Source: Ascaphus truei
Lineage: Eukaryota > Chordata > Amphibia > Anura > Ascaphidae
Assembly: GCA_036426205.1 (NCBI GenBank)
Contig: CM071568.1
Location: forward strand, 40,203,221-40,267,220
Reading direction: 5' to 3'
Length of the DNA stretch: 64,000 nucleotides
Shown: in pieces, positions 35,200 through 46,163 of the stretch
Position numbering within the stretch: the stretch's first letter is position 1
Layout of the letters: every line of letters starts with the position of its first letter
Notes under the pieces: model-generated
The model's database searches: none
What the model was told of the DNA's origin: nothing
What the model saw: the letters and a program-made list of their open reading frames with translations, nothing else
Made by a program: the position numbers and the translations under genes

Positions 35200-35275
35200 A
35201 AGGTAAGTAAACCCCCTAAACTAAAACCCCTTACCCTAAAACCCTTAAAATGAACCCCCTACCCTAACCAATAAT
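35200..35275. repeat. Degenerate CCCTAA-like tract
   Basis: Irregular CCCTAAA, CCCTTA and CCCTAACC units lie between two GC-rich flanks within what looks like a MITE. It is too degenerate to call a true interstitial telomere array. Confidence 0.45.
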
Positions 35276-36463
35276 AAAACGTACCTTCGAAGCGTCAGAC
35301 AGCGGAGGTTCCAGCAAAAATCGGCTGCGGCGGAGGCTCCGTCTGCGGCAAAGCGGGACAGGCATTTAGTCACAGCGAAAAGGCTGCGTCCAAGTGTCCC
35401 ATTCAGTTGTGCATATGGGTCGTTTGTGACATTTTAGAATAAAAGTTGGGTAGCTATACAAATAAAAATAAAATAAAAACCCGGTATAAAAAAAAAAGCA
35501 GAATGTAAGAAACCAACAAGGATTAAAGTTACTATGTATGTTGTGCAAACATTACCAAACACTAATAAATGGGGGAATACAGGAGGTCACCCTCAGGTGT
35601 TTTGTGACACCTTTATACATCTGCTTCAAGTGCAACTACCACAAAAAGGCTATATATTCCATAGCACCCCACCATATGTTTAATATTCTCAATTTAATAT
35701 ATTTTGCATTCCAGTTAGTTCTAGGTTTATATAACTTTTTTTAAATGACTGATTTTGCATAGGTTTGATACATGTAATCAACCTCGATCACTAAAGCATA
35801 GAAATTATCACACATCTGCAAACCAAGGGAACTTGGACTGTAAGTCTGACAGAGCTATGCAACAATATGCCGTTATAGACTATTTAAAAAAAAAAAAAAA
35901 AAAAAAAAACACATTTGCACGTTTGGGTGTGATAACGCAATGAGCTTATACTGTAGATGAGTTCTGTGGTCTCAAAACCCCATAACATCATCTATATCTC
36001 ATAGGTAAATTCGACAAAGAACCTAAGGCGAAGATAATAGGCGCTCGTGGAGTGCATGCGTCGAGCACGCCTGTCGCCTGAGCGATGGGTGCACTTTAGA
36101 TGGAGGCGATGGGAAGGTGTGGCGGACACCAGGATAATTCGCCCTCATTGGCTGAACCGCTCACGTGACACGAAAATAAAAATAATAAATAAATAAATCT
36201 GCTGCGCTGTCGCTCTTCATCGCGCCCACTCTTGCACGCACTATGGCCGGCCTGATAGCTTCTGCACGCACTGTCACTATAATGTTTTAAAAAGCCTGAA
36301 TGAAGACTCATCGTCTAACTGTACCACAGTTGCACTAAATGAGAATAACCACAGAATAAATGTAACATCTTCATTATCGGTACAACAGATTTAAGCTTGA
36401 TTATTATTTTTTTAGCTAGAATGTAGTATGTTATCCTTTCTACATGTCTATGCCAAACTATAC
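35276..36463. other. Intron sequence with GC-rich repeat fragment
   Basis: A GC-rich fragment at about 35,990-36,290 carries the GGTTCAGCCAATGAGGGCGA motif in minus sense (36,138-36,158). A poly-A run lies at 35,884-35,907. No exon recognised. Confidence 0.4.
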
Positions 36464-36540
36464 CTGAAGATTGTTCAAGCAGCTTTATGTGATATTGTCC
36501 AAAATCAAGAATTCTACTTTTTGTAATTACTTCCATGCTG
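36464..36540 (-). other. Candidate cassette exon (unproven)
   Basis: A 77-bp minus-strand segment has an acceptor-like GTTCTTTCAG before it and a donor-like GTATAG after it. Only one frame is open, encoding MEVITKSRILDFGQYHIKLL then EQSS. Entry phase would be 2 and exit phase 1. This frame does not follow from the 43-kb exon (phase 1), and the sequence does not resemble known OXR1. It may be chance. Confidence 0.25.
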
Positions 36541-37193
36541 CTGAAAGAACACAAGACAGGGAAGGCTTAAAGGCTATGTTGCAATCTCCTGCTATTTCAA
36601 CACTCACGGAATAAAGTGTCAACACTTTACAGAGTTACAGTACAAACAGTGACAGGGAATTCAGAATTGTAAAAATTATATATGTACAAGGAAAATGCAT
36701 CCTCCTGAACATTTTAAATCAATTGACAATTTTAACAAATTGATTGCAAGAGTCCTCTTTTACCCTTTCAATAATGTCACAGTTCTTTGTACAAAAGCTG
36801 TGTTAAAAGATCGTTACAGTACTTCTCAGTCTGAATTGAGAGTTTGGGGGGTTTCTAATGATGTTCTCTTTATGATTCTTGTTAGTATACTATTACATAA
36901 ATGTTTACTAGAGCAAGTTAAAGGAGCAGGCAGATTATTGGAGATGAGGAAAAAGCAGAGGTATTAAACAAATTATTTGCCTCTGTGTTTACCATGGACG
37001 AATCCATTTCAATAGTAGTGCGCAGGAGGAAGCCACAACTTCTATATTAACAAACAATTGGTTAACTGAGGAAGAAGTTCAAAGGTGCCTTGACAAAAAT
37101 AAAGTAAATAAGGCACCTGGCCCCGATGGCATACATCCAAGAGTTCTCAAGGAGTCAAGTTCAGTAATAGCCAAACCATTACATTTAATATTA

Positions 37194-37953
37194 TAGGCTA
37201 AAGCTGGTAAATTCCGGGCATTATTGAAATCCCTGCTCTCCGATTGAATACTGCTCGGTATTTTAACCAATCAGTAATGGCCTTGAAATTTTTGCACCCA
37301 GCCAAGTATTTCAGCCAATCAGCTTTCAGTTCTCATTCACAAAGAGTGAGATTAGCTCTTAGACAAGGGAGGTGATTGGACAGGAGGCAGCAGCAAGGCA
37401 CTGACTCCTCCCCCACCCTGCTTGCAGAGAGCTCCGCACAGGAGAGTGAGAGGAAAGGTTTGTGTGTCTGTTGTGTGTTTTGTGTGTGTAAAGGGGGCCA
37501 GCAAAGTTTGATTGGTGTGTTTTGTGGTTGTAGAGGGGGCAGCAGAATTTGTTTTGCTGGTGTATGTCTGCAGTGTGTGTTTTGGGGGTGGAGGGGGGGT
37601 GCAGAGTGATTTGTGTGTGTGTCTGCAGTGTGTTGGTTTACAGCGGGCTGCAATGGGTGTAAGGAGGGGGCTGCTGGTGTGTGTTTTGTGGATGTAGAGG
37701 TGGCAGGGTCTGTTTTGTTGTTTTGTGTGTCTGCAGTGTGTGTTTTGTGGGTGCAGTGGAGGGGGGCTGCAGTGTGTCTTCAGTTTGTTTTGTGGGGGGG
37801 AGGAGGGGTGCAGAGTGTTTTGTGTGTGTGTCTGTAGTGTGTGGGTTTACAGTGGGTCTAGAGGGGGGGCTGCTGGTGTGTTTTGTGGGTGTAGAGGGGG
37901 CTGCAGTGTGTGTCAGTGGGTGCAGAGGGTTGTTGAGGGCTGCAATGTGTTTT

Positions 37954-38039
<86 letters not shown>

Positions 38040-38506
38040 TTTGTGGTTTTGCAGGGGCTGCAGTGTGTGTTTGTGTGTTTCTGGGTGTAAAGGGGGACTG
38101 CTGTGTATTTTGTCAGTGTTGAGGGTGGAGGAGGGCTGCAGTGTATTTTGTGGGTGTAGATGAGGGGGGACTGCAATGTGTGTTTGTGTGTACAGGGGGG
38201 GGGCTGCAGTGTGTGTGTGTATGTTCAATTTTTCCTTTTAATAAACTTCCAGTAAAAGCAAAAGAATGTAGACAATCAGGCTGATAAGGAATCAATGACT
38301 ACAAAAGTGTATCTTTATGAAAAAATGTAAAAAAATTAAAAAAAAGCCTACATTTAGACAATAATAGGAATAATCCCCTCAGAACAGGGCATTACGGGTC
38401 AATAATGCCCTGGCTGGGTTAAAGTCCCTCGGCTTCACCTCTGGCCTCCAACTCTTCCAGCCAGGGCATTATTGGCCAGTAATGCCCTGTTCTGAGGGGA
38501 TTATTA
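37194..38506. mobile_element. 1.3-kb insertion in the CR1 LINE with hairpin end
   Basis: The CR1 reading breaks at …AATATTA and resumes at TTAATTTCAGGACTCC, so TTA may be the 3-bp target duplication. The inside is a degenerate TG-rich array plus a large hairpin at the right end. Related GGGCATTATTG blocks occur near both ends. Confidence 0.6.
37440..38225. repeat. TG/GGGG-rich degenerate minisatellite with (TG)n
   Basis: Units of the type GTGTGTTTTGTGGGTGTAGA followed by GGGGGCTGCAGT repeat imperfectly. Pure (TG)n lies at about 37,957-38,035. Confidence 0.88.
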
Positions 38507-38508
38507 CT
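38370..38508. repeat. Long hairpin, ~50-bp arms
   Basis: AATAATCCCCTCAGAACAGG… on the left and its inverse …CCTGTTCTGAGGGGATTATT on the right enclose a ~40-nt loop. Arms also pair through GGGCATTA…AATGCCCTGGCTGG. Confidence 0.9.
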
Positions 38509-39860
38509 TAATTTCAGGACTCCATTTCCACAGGCTCAGTACCACAAGATTGGCGTAAAGCAGATGTGGTGCCTATATTTAAAAAGGGAGCTAGATCACA
38601 ACCAGGGAATTACAGACCTGTAAGCCTGACTTCAATAGTGGTGGAAGCTACTTGAAGGTTTAATATAGGATATTCAGGAATACCTAATGGAAACAAAATC
38701 ATTAGTAATAGTCAGCATGAATTTATGAAGGATTGATCATGCCAAACAAACCTTATCTGTTTCTTTGAGGAGGTAAGTAGGAATTTAGACCAGGGTAATG
38801 CATTTGATGTGATCTACTTAGATTTTGCAAAGGCTTTTGATATGGTTGCACACAAGAGGTTGGTGTACAAAATAAAGGAAATTGGACACGGTAAAAATAT
38901 ATACACCTGGATTGAAAACTGGTTAAAGGACAGACAACAGAGGGTTGTCATAAATGGAACTTTTTCAGGTTGGGCTAAAGTCGTGAGTGGAGTCCCTCAG
39001 GGATCGGTACTGGGACCCCTGCTTTTTAACTTGTTTATTAATGACCTGAGGTTGGCATAGAGAGCAAAGTCTCCATCTTTGCCGATGACACTAAAAATTG
39101 TGTAAGGTAGTAGAATCAGAGCAGGATGTAATTTCTCTCCAGATGGACTTGGAGAGACTGGAAACTTGGGCAGGTAAAATCGCAGATTAGGTTCAATACA
39201 GATAAGTGTAAGGTTATGCATTTGTGAAACAAGAATAAACAGGCGACTTACACATTACATGGGGATAAAATGGGGGATCCTTGATGGATAAGAATTTAGG
39301 AGTGCTTGTAGACAGCAGCTTAGCAATAGTGCCCAAAGTCATGCAGTAGCTGCAAAGGCAAACAAGATCATATCTTGTATTAAACGGGCAATGGATGGAA
39401 GGGAAATAAACATAATTATGCCCCTTTATAAAGCATTAGTAAGACCACACCTTGAATATGGAGTACAATTTTGGGCACCAATCCTAAGAAAAGACATTAT
39501 GGAACTAGAGAGAGTGCAGAGAAGAGCCACCAAATTAATAAAGGGGATGGAAGATCTAACTTATGAGGAGAGGCTAGCTAAATTAGATTTATTTACATTA
39601 GAAAAGATCTAAGAGGAGATATGATAACTATATACAAATATATTCAGGGACAGTACAATAAGCTTTCAAAAGAACTATTCATCCAAAGGACTTTACAAAG
39701 GACTCGGGTCATTCCTTAAGGTTGGAGGAAAGAAGATTTCACCAGCAACAAAGGAAAGGGTTCTTTACAGTAGGGACAGTTAATGTGGAATTCATTACCC
39801 ATGGAGACTGTGATGGCAGATACAATAGATATCTTCAAAAAAAGATTGGACATCTTTCTA

Positions 39861-40132
39861 GGCTTGTTCTATATTACGCGCTGCTGCACGTGCGGGCGCG
39901 CGCACCAGGAGTTGCTCGTGCACGTGGTGTGCACGTTTAGTTAATACAGCGCACTAGGGGCGTGTGACATCACAGCTTTAGGCCGCCTGTGATTTGCGCG
40001 AAAATACAATTTGATTCTATTTTCCCTGGTCTGCCCCGCAACCGCTCAAGACTGTGTGCGTGCATCCCTCTTAAAGAAATGGCTGACTTTACACAGCCAA
40101 TTATAATTGACGCGCGCAATTTATTACAGGCC
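39861..40132. mobile_element. Harbinger-like MITE in the CR1 LINE
   Basis: Left end GGCTTGTTCTATATTACGCG and inverted right end GGCCTGTAATAAATTGCGCG are flanked by CTA and TTA. Removing it restores the CR1 junction seen at 26,430 (CTTTTTAGAAAGGGAAGG). Confidence 0.75.
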
Positions 40133-40440
40133 TTAAAAAGGGAAGGTATACAGGGATATACGAAATAAGCAAACATGGGAAGGATGTTGATCCAGGGAGT
40201 AATCTGATTGCCAATTCTTGGAGTCAGGAAGGAATTTATTTTCCCCTTATGAGATATCATTGGATGATAACATGACACTGGGTTTTTTTGTTTGCCTTCC
40301 TCTGGATCAATATATTGTAAGTAAGTATAGATATAGGATAAAGTATCTGTTGTCTAAATTTAGCATAGGTTGAACTTGGACGCATGTCTTTTTTCCCACC
40401 TCATCTACTATGTAACTATGTAACTATGTAATATGTAACA

Positions 40441-42431
40441 AATCGAAGCCTGCTAATTCTATTGCAATTTTTTTTTTTTTTTTTTTTTTAAATGATTGAA
40501 GCAGGGGGTCTTCGAAGCTGAACCACATTAATATCAGCATGGGGGAGCCCCTGCTTCTGGTGGTACAGACCTCAGTAGGGACTGCCAATAGCTGCTCCAT
40601 CTGAGCAAGCAGGGCTTTAAAGTTTAGAGCCCCCCCCCCCGTTACATGGGCTAATAAGAAGCAGCACCGATGATGTCACTGCTTCCTATTGGTCCGCAGG
40701 ACGCAAAATATTTGGACAGCAGACATGGAAAATCAAAAATAAAAATGATAAAGAATCCAGGATGTGATGTTTTGTTTGAAAATTCTAATACATTGTTGAT
40801 ATCTTCCTTCAATGTGTGTAAAGAAGCCACATAGAGAATATGATGATATGCAAAAAGTTTACAGATGATGAAACCGACACTGAGTCCTGGGCCGAAATGC
40901 TGTCATCCACACAATATGCCCAGGGTACAAAGGTTTTTAGAGTTGCAGAACCAATACTGATTGAGCCTGTTCCTCAAAATGTACAGCCATCTGGTTACCC
41001 CACTTACCACAGCAGTGCCACCTACTCAGTTTTGTAAGAACAACTATATTTGGCCTTGCAAGTGGTTTCTCACAGGAACTGGAAGAGGACGTAATGATAC
41101 AAAAACTGGATAGAAAAGAAATGCTGAAGGTAAACAGTTAAAATACCGGACATTAACTCCAAGACAAATTAGCAATGTTGAAAAATGTAAGGCTACTGAG
41201 ACTTCACTGTAGGACACGCGCCCGTCGGGGTGGTGGCGTGTGGAAACCGTGATCTGCGGTCTCACCTTTGAATGAGTTTTTGCGACGGAACATGCGTCGA
41301 GGGTGCGTGGCTATAAAGTAACATCCTCTTCCACAGCAGCAAGCTGAAGAGTCCGCTCTGATTGGCTGCTATTTCCTACGCTCTGATTGGCTTGGGACGT
41401 CTGCCATAGGATTGGTTTTCACAGACCCACGTGACGCTGTCACTACTTCTGAACACAGTTTTGGTGTCTTCAGAAAAATCTGTTGAGCACGGGCGGCAAA
41501 TTGCGCGCTAAGGCAGGTAGTGGGCCTGGCCACATTGAGGGGCGGTACTTGTTCCTCCAGCACATGCAGAATGTACTGGGGACCTAGCCTAACACAGAGC
41601 CTGTGTTTACCTACTACAGGCACCACATTCTTTTTTTACAGCATAGGATCCGGGGGTGTTGCCCAGAGCCGAATCTCTAGGTGCCCTTGGTTGGCTAGAA
41701 ATAAACAGGTTAAGTCACTGGTGTTTCCTCATGGAGACTTAAATGGCCATTCAATAGGTAGCCACAACTGATCACATTGATCACTGACCCTCAGGATCCG
41801 CAAGATTTGGTGGGCTATCTTGATTCCCTTGGAGGAACAGTTAACACTGGTAACTACACCAGAAAGTAACTTGTGAATGGGAGTTTCATCAAGTTCAAAA
41901 TAACATTGCCCAACTTGAAGCCCTCGCCCCAGTTTCAATTATGTAAAAATAAAAAATAAAGTTGTTTATTTAGGTGGCCACAAAAGTGCCCATGTGAATA
42001 GTGGCAGCATTAAGTGGGTCAGTTTCAGCTGCTACAACTCTACTCTTATGCAGGACAGGCTAAAACAGCCATATATGTCCACAGTACAGCTTCAAAAAGG
42101 CTTCCCGAGCAGCCAAGCTTACAACCTGCACTGTAGGATGATATTTGTACTCCGACTACACAGACAGGTTGTATGTTCCGTCGTTAAACACTCCCAATTA
42201 AAAAACAAATAGGCCACGGCTGTTAAGGTTTCAGACTCAAAAACTGCATTATAAATCTCATTTCAGTGTGCTGTAAACCACCTAAGCAAAAGCCCAGACA
42301 TCAAATAGTTGGAGAGAATGCAACTAGCCGAGCTGCTGTGTGTTTTGCAATACACACTGCATGTTACTGGGGAAGTGTGTTGGGTTCCTAATTTACAGGC
42401 AACACCTGCGGAACATACTGTACACATACAG
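40441..42431. other. Intron sequence; GC-rich repeat at 41.2-41.5 kb
   Basis: A poly-T run lies at about 40,467-40,490. A GC-rich segment with three GATTGG boxes lies at about 41,205-41,500. A plus-strand open frame at 40,840-41,037 shows no known domain. No OXR1 exon recognised. Confidence 0.4.
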
Positions 42432-42736
42432 GTGCGCCGACGAGTATTGTAAAACTTGCCTTGGAAAATCTGGGGCTATCACCAACAAGATCCAAGTACA
42501 TGCTGGGTACATGCTGCAACATTTCAGTGACATTTCTGCAGAGACTAATGGCCCATCGGATTAACACAGCAGGGGTCCCTGGTAGTCCCATTCAGTTTTA
42601 ATGGGACTGCCAGGGACCCCACTGTTAATCCGATGGGCCATTAGTCTGTCTGCAGAAATGTCACTGAAATGTTGCAGCATGTACCTGGGTCTTGTTGGTG
42701 ATTGCCCCAGATTTGTTTTAGAATACTCGTCTGCAC
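42432..42736. mobile_element. Foldback element with ~150-bp arms
   Basis: Two arms of about 135-160 bp are inverted copies of each other and meet around 42,593-42,600 (CAGTTTT spacer). Shared blocks include GGCCCATCGGATTAACA and CAACATTTCAGTGACATTTC. TACAG flanks both ends (42,427-42,431 and 42,737-42,741), a likely 5-bp target duplication. No coding capacity. Confidence 0.88.
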
Positions 42737-42741
42737 TACAG

Positions 42742-43060
42742 TACTGCTGATGGCCTCACACAGTCACATATAGCTGGTACAAGGTCTCACACACAGTTAC
42801 ATATATTCTGTACAAGGTCTCACACACAGCATGTATACTCTAACTCCATTGTACCACGCTGCGAAATATGTTGGCACTTTACAAATAAACGATAATACTG
42901 TAAAAATACAGCAGGCTCAATGTGTCACACACATACAAAGAGCAGGTACAATATCTCACACACCGCAAGTATATGGTGTGACACACCCCACACAATCACA
43001 TACAGCAGATACAAGGTCTCTCACACACACAGTGACATATTGCAGTCAGTTCTGATTTAA
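42742..43060. repeat. Degenerate tandem array (TACAAGGTCTCACACACAG units)
   Basis: TACAAGGTCTCACACACAG-type units recur irregularly. They are interrupted at about 42,843-42,905 by a SINE-tail-like segment (CGCTGCGAAATATGTTGGCA). Confidence 0.7.
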
Positions 43061-43351
43061 TCAGTGCCTCAGACCCCTCACACCTCACTATTTGTGTCCT
43101 TCAACTCTGCTTTCCGCTTGTCACACAGCAACAAACAAACCAGATATTGTGTCTACAGAGATTTGCCCTCTCGCTTAAACCTAAACCTTCACCCCCTCTG
43201 TGCTAGCATGCTAGTGGTGAACAGGGTTAGTGCTGCTGCTAAAAAGAAAAACACAACATGCAACAGACCACGGCTTTTTTCCCCAAGCCCCATGTTGACC
43301 CCCATGGTCTGCTGCTCCCCACCCCACCAGCAGGGCGGCGCTCTCCCTGAC

Positions 43352-43502
43352 CTGAGGAGGGCAGAGGGTGCAGCTCCCCGTCCAGCGGCGTCTCCCGCAG
43401 GTAATCCTGGAAATGGACCTCCCGCAGCCCGACCCACAGCCGGTTAGCGGTGCCCCTCAGCACACGGCCGCCCTTCCCCGTCACGTTAGTGAGGTACTCC
43501 AT
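43352..43502 (-). CDS. OXR1: OXR1 alternative first coding exon
   Basis: On the minus strand an ATG at 43,502 opens a 151-bp coding segment ending at a donor TCAG|GTCAGG, exit phase 1. It encodes MEYLTNVTGKGGRVLRGTAN, then RLWVGLREVHFQDYLRETPL, then DGELHPLPSS. This closely matches the N-terminus of the alternative vertebrate OXR1 isoform beginning MDYLTTFTEKSGRLLRGTAN. Residues FxDYLRE and the proline-rich end are also shared. The exit phase fits the human junction to the next exon, which starts with a split Asp codon. This start gives an isoform without the longer N-terminus. The downstream LysM/GRAM exons should lie between here and 21,960 but were not recognised. Confidence 0.9.
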
Positions 43503-43645
43503 GTCCCGAGCACTCCGGGCGCAACACAAACCCAACACGAGTGGGGGGAATGTAAATAAACCCCCCTCCTGTCCCTCCTCCTCCTGCCCCCCCGGGGGTA
43601 GGTCAGGCTTGGCGGGCAGCGGGCGGGTTATAAGTACGATCACTC
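43503..43645 (-). promoter_or_regulatory. OXR1: GC-rich 5' UTR and possible promoter of the alternative OXR1 transcript
   Basis: The sequence just upstream of the ATG (minus sense) is CpG-containing and GC-rich. It includes GCCCGCTGCCCGCC and CCCCCGGGGGGGC, and a TTATAACCCGCC at about 43,623-43,634. This is an inferred promoter from position and composition only. The whole GC-rich block spans about 43,300-43,640. Confidence 0.4.
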
Positions 43646-44466
43646 TTCATCTTAAGAGTTTGTGTCTGTCTGCAGCAAACTTTTCTTTTCCTGGGCTGCA
43701 AACTTGACAAACTTCAAACGGATCCTGTCCCCGCCCAGATTCAGATACGCCTCAGGACATGGCCGCTCCTCCTCCCTCCTGTGCCAACTGCCTGGTGCCT
43801 GCGCTAAAATCACTCTGCCACACCGCCTAGCCCCTTCTCCCACCTTACACCCCCACCCCACCGGTGAAAGTGGTATAGTCTGTCTGCAAGGACGGAGACG
43901 TTGACTCAGAGGCTAATGGAAGGTAGCATGTCGGCCGTGGGGGGGGGGGGTTAAAAAGTGTTCACACCGCTGCTTTGTATGTGCGCGTCTGTTAACGGCA
44001 TAGAACGTGTTTTTAAAAAAAAACTTAACGAGGCTGATGTATGAAGGACAAAGTGGCGCATTTCTGGTGCAAAGTTACCACCATATGTACAAAAGAAAAA
44101 AAGTCATGGATTTCAGTGGGACCTGTTCTTATACAGTGCAGTTATTTTGCCCACTTTTTTGCCTTCATGGCCCAATAAGTTGAAGTTGTCTGCAGCACTG
44201 AGCACTGAACATGCACTGCAGGCCGGGGCTTGTTATTATGGGCGTTTGTTGAACTCTTTCATGCTTCGCAGTTGCTGAAACTTTTACTGTAGGTCCCAAT
44301 ATCAGCAGCTGCTTTGGAAAGTGGTGTCAAAGAAACAGAGGCATTAAGCAGGATTTCAACACTTCAAACATTAGGGCAAAAACATTTTCTAGCCTCCCAT
44401 TTGAAGAAGTTTTATGCGATCGGTGGTATCCGGGGATTTGGGACCGAGCCATTTAATAGATTGTAA

Positions 44467-44760
44467 GGCCGCGGCCCCGCTGGCGCTAACCGCGCTCATG
44501 CTTGAGAGCGGTGACGTCACCAGCTCTCCAAGTACTGTATGAGCGCCGGGTATCCTGGCTATTTCGCAAGCGCGGGGGGGGGGGGGCGTTGCGGGCAAGT
44601 TGAACGCGCTTGAAAGTTAAAAAAAAATGTGTTTACTTAAGCGCCAAGCTTGAGTGAGCGTGCGTGCCGGCGCATGAGCGTGCACCGCGTGAGCGGGGAC
44701 TTACACATAAAGATTCATGTAAGTAAAAGCGGCAAGCTCAGCGCGGGCAGGGCCACAGCC
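44467..44760. mobile_element. Harbinger-like GC-rich MITE inserted in an L2-like tail
   Basis: Left end GGCCGCGGCCCCGC and inverted right end GGCTGTGGCCCTGCCCGC have a perfect TAA duplication on each side. The flanks together read GATTG-TAA-GCTCTTTGGAGCA, so the MITE sits inside the L2-like tail that continues to 44,938. Confidence 0.82.
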
Positions 44761-44938
44761 TAAGCTCTTTGGAGCAGGGACTCCTCTTCCTAAATGTTAC
44801 TTTTATGTCTGAAGCACTTCTTCCCATGACCTGTTATTTATATTATTTGTTATTTATATGACTGTCATGTGTATTACTGCTGTGAAGCGCTATGTACATT
44901 AATGGCGCTATATAAATAAAGACATACAATACATACAA
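44761..44938 (+). repeat. L2-like 3' tail (most complete copy)
   Basis: It runs from TAAGCTCTTTGGAGCAGGGA to GCGCTATATAAATAAAGACA followed by TACAATAC. Confidence 0.78.
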
Positions 44939-45363
44939 AGGCGCTGATTTGCATCAGTGACATGAAATGAAGTGCTGATGCTAAATATCAGTGACACCTG
45001 ACCTCAACTCAGTGGCTTGCAGATAATCAGTGATGACATGTTATGGGTAAAAGCAGAAAGGAAGACTGCCATGTTAAAATGAATCTTAATTTGTTTAAAA
45101 ATAAGGTAGAGCTGTAAAAATTAAAGGATTGGTAATCATAGCAAAGTGGTGGTTTTCATTATACTCCACTTTACTGTCACATCAACAAGTCATTTAGAAT
45201 TCCTTAAGCTTCACAGCAGAGGTGGCTGCAGCACATACTGTAGGACCTTTATACAAATACACTGTTGTTTCTTTGCTTCCTTAACATGGCTCACACATTC
45301 CCTAAAAATACCAAGGTTGTGATACATGAAGCATAGCACATAGGAAAAACTAGCTATGAGAGA

Positions 45364-46125
45364 CTGAAGATGGGACGATTTCAAGCCTGAACAATAAAGA
45401 CGTTATATTGTCTAGATCAGCGGTGCGTAAAGTGGGGGGGCACTGGATTTGTTTTGGGGGGGGCGCTTGCAGAGGCCCTGCGCCCTTTCCCGAGGCATTT
45501 AAATGAATTGCCGGGGGATCGCGTGAGGCCCCTGCAACAATAAAACTTATATCGATTCAGACGCTGTGATGCGTCTCCATGGTAAAAGTTTGCACTCCTG
45601 GTCTAGATACATATATATTCAGCATGTAACTAGTTAAAATAAGGAATCTAATATTGTTAGAAATTATATTGGGATTGTTAGAAATAGTTACTTAATAAAA
45701 CCATACAATAGAGATCCATTTTAAAAGATTAGGAACAATAATACTATAGTTACATAGTCACATAACAATGGAGTTCTTAATTCAAAGCAAAGCATAAGGA
45801 TGTGAAGGAATATTGGTTTAAACATTAACTGAGGACATATGTAGCCTACAAACAGTAAAATGGTATACAAGTCAGCGTCAGAAACGTATATTCAAAATCA
45901 TCACCAAGCTAAACCAGAATCATTTAACATCAACCAAGCTGAGGATTCTCCTCCTGTAACCAAATTCTATATGCCTGAAAACCTGATGTAACTGACTGAA
46001 ATGATGCTGTAAAAGATGTGTTTTATTTGTCTCTGAATAAATTGAGAAAAGAACAGTACCGTGGACTATTGGATATATCACTGAAAGGTTGGACATTTAT
46101 TTGCACCCATCTAAAAACGCAAATC
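45364..46125 (-). repeat. Second copy of the unnamed ~600-bp repeat
   Basis: In minus sense it parallels 26,670-27,272 along most of its length and is interrupted by a hAT MITE at 45,418-45,600. Confidence 0.7.
45418..45600. mobile_element. hAT-type MITE with perfect 8-bp duplication
   Basis: It begins CAGCGGTGCGTAAAGTG and ends AAGTTTGCACTCCTG, with GTCTAGAT on both sides (45,410-45,417 and 45,601-45,608). It is an internally deleted member of the 10,462 family. Confidence 0.9.
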
Positions 46126-46163
46126 TTAATTTGGCGAACCAGCCAAATCCATCTTTAGAGGTA

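Larger units (their letters stand above)
36925..40440 (+). pseudogene. Decayed CR1-type LINE (RT, C-terminal part and 3' UTR)
   Basis: Plus-strand frames give, in order, DEEKAEVLNKLFASVFT, LTEEEVQRCLDKNK, KAPGPDGIHPRVLKE, then after a 1.3-kb insertion DWRKADVVPIFKKGARSQPG and [31 protein letters not shown] (motif A), [20 protein letters not shown] (motif B), the FADDTK motif near 39,080, ALVRPHLEYGVQFWAPILRK, RRATKLIKGMEDLTYEERLA, and an EFFSK-like C-terminal block. A 3' UTR ends in repeats of ACTATGTA. Frameshifts and stops throughout plus two insertions (37.2 and 39.9 kb) show it is inactive. The motif order and the YEERL...LF block are typical of CR1 elements. Confidence 0.88.

Noticed and set aside
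37376..38228. Overlapping Cys-rich and His/Thr-rich frames
   Set aside because: They derive from the TG-rich minisatellite in the CR1 insertion.
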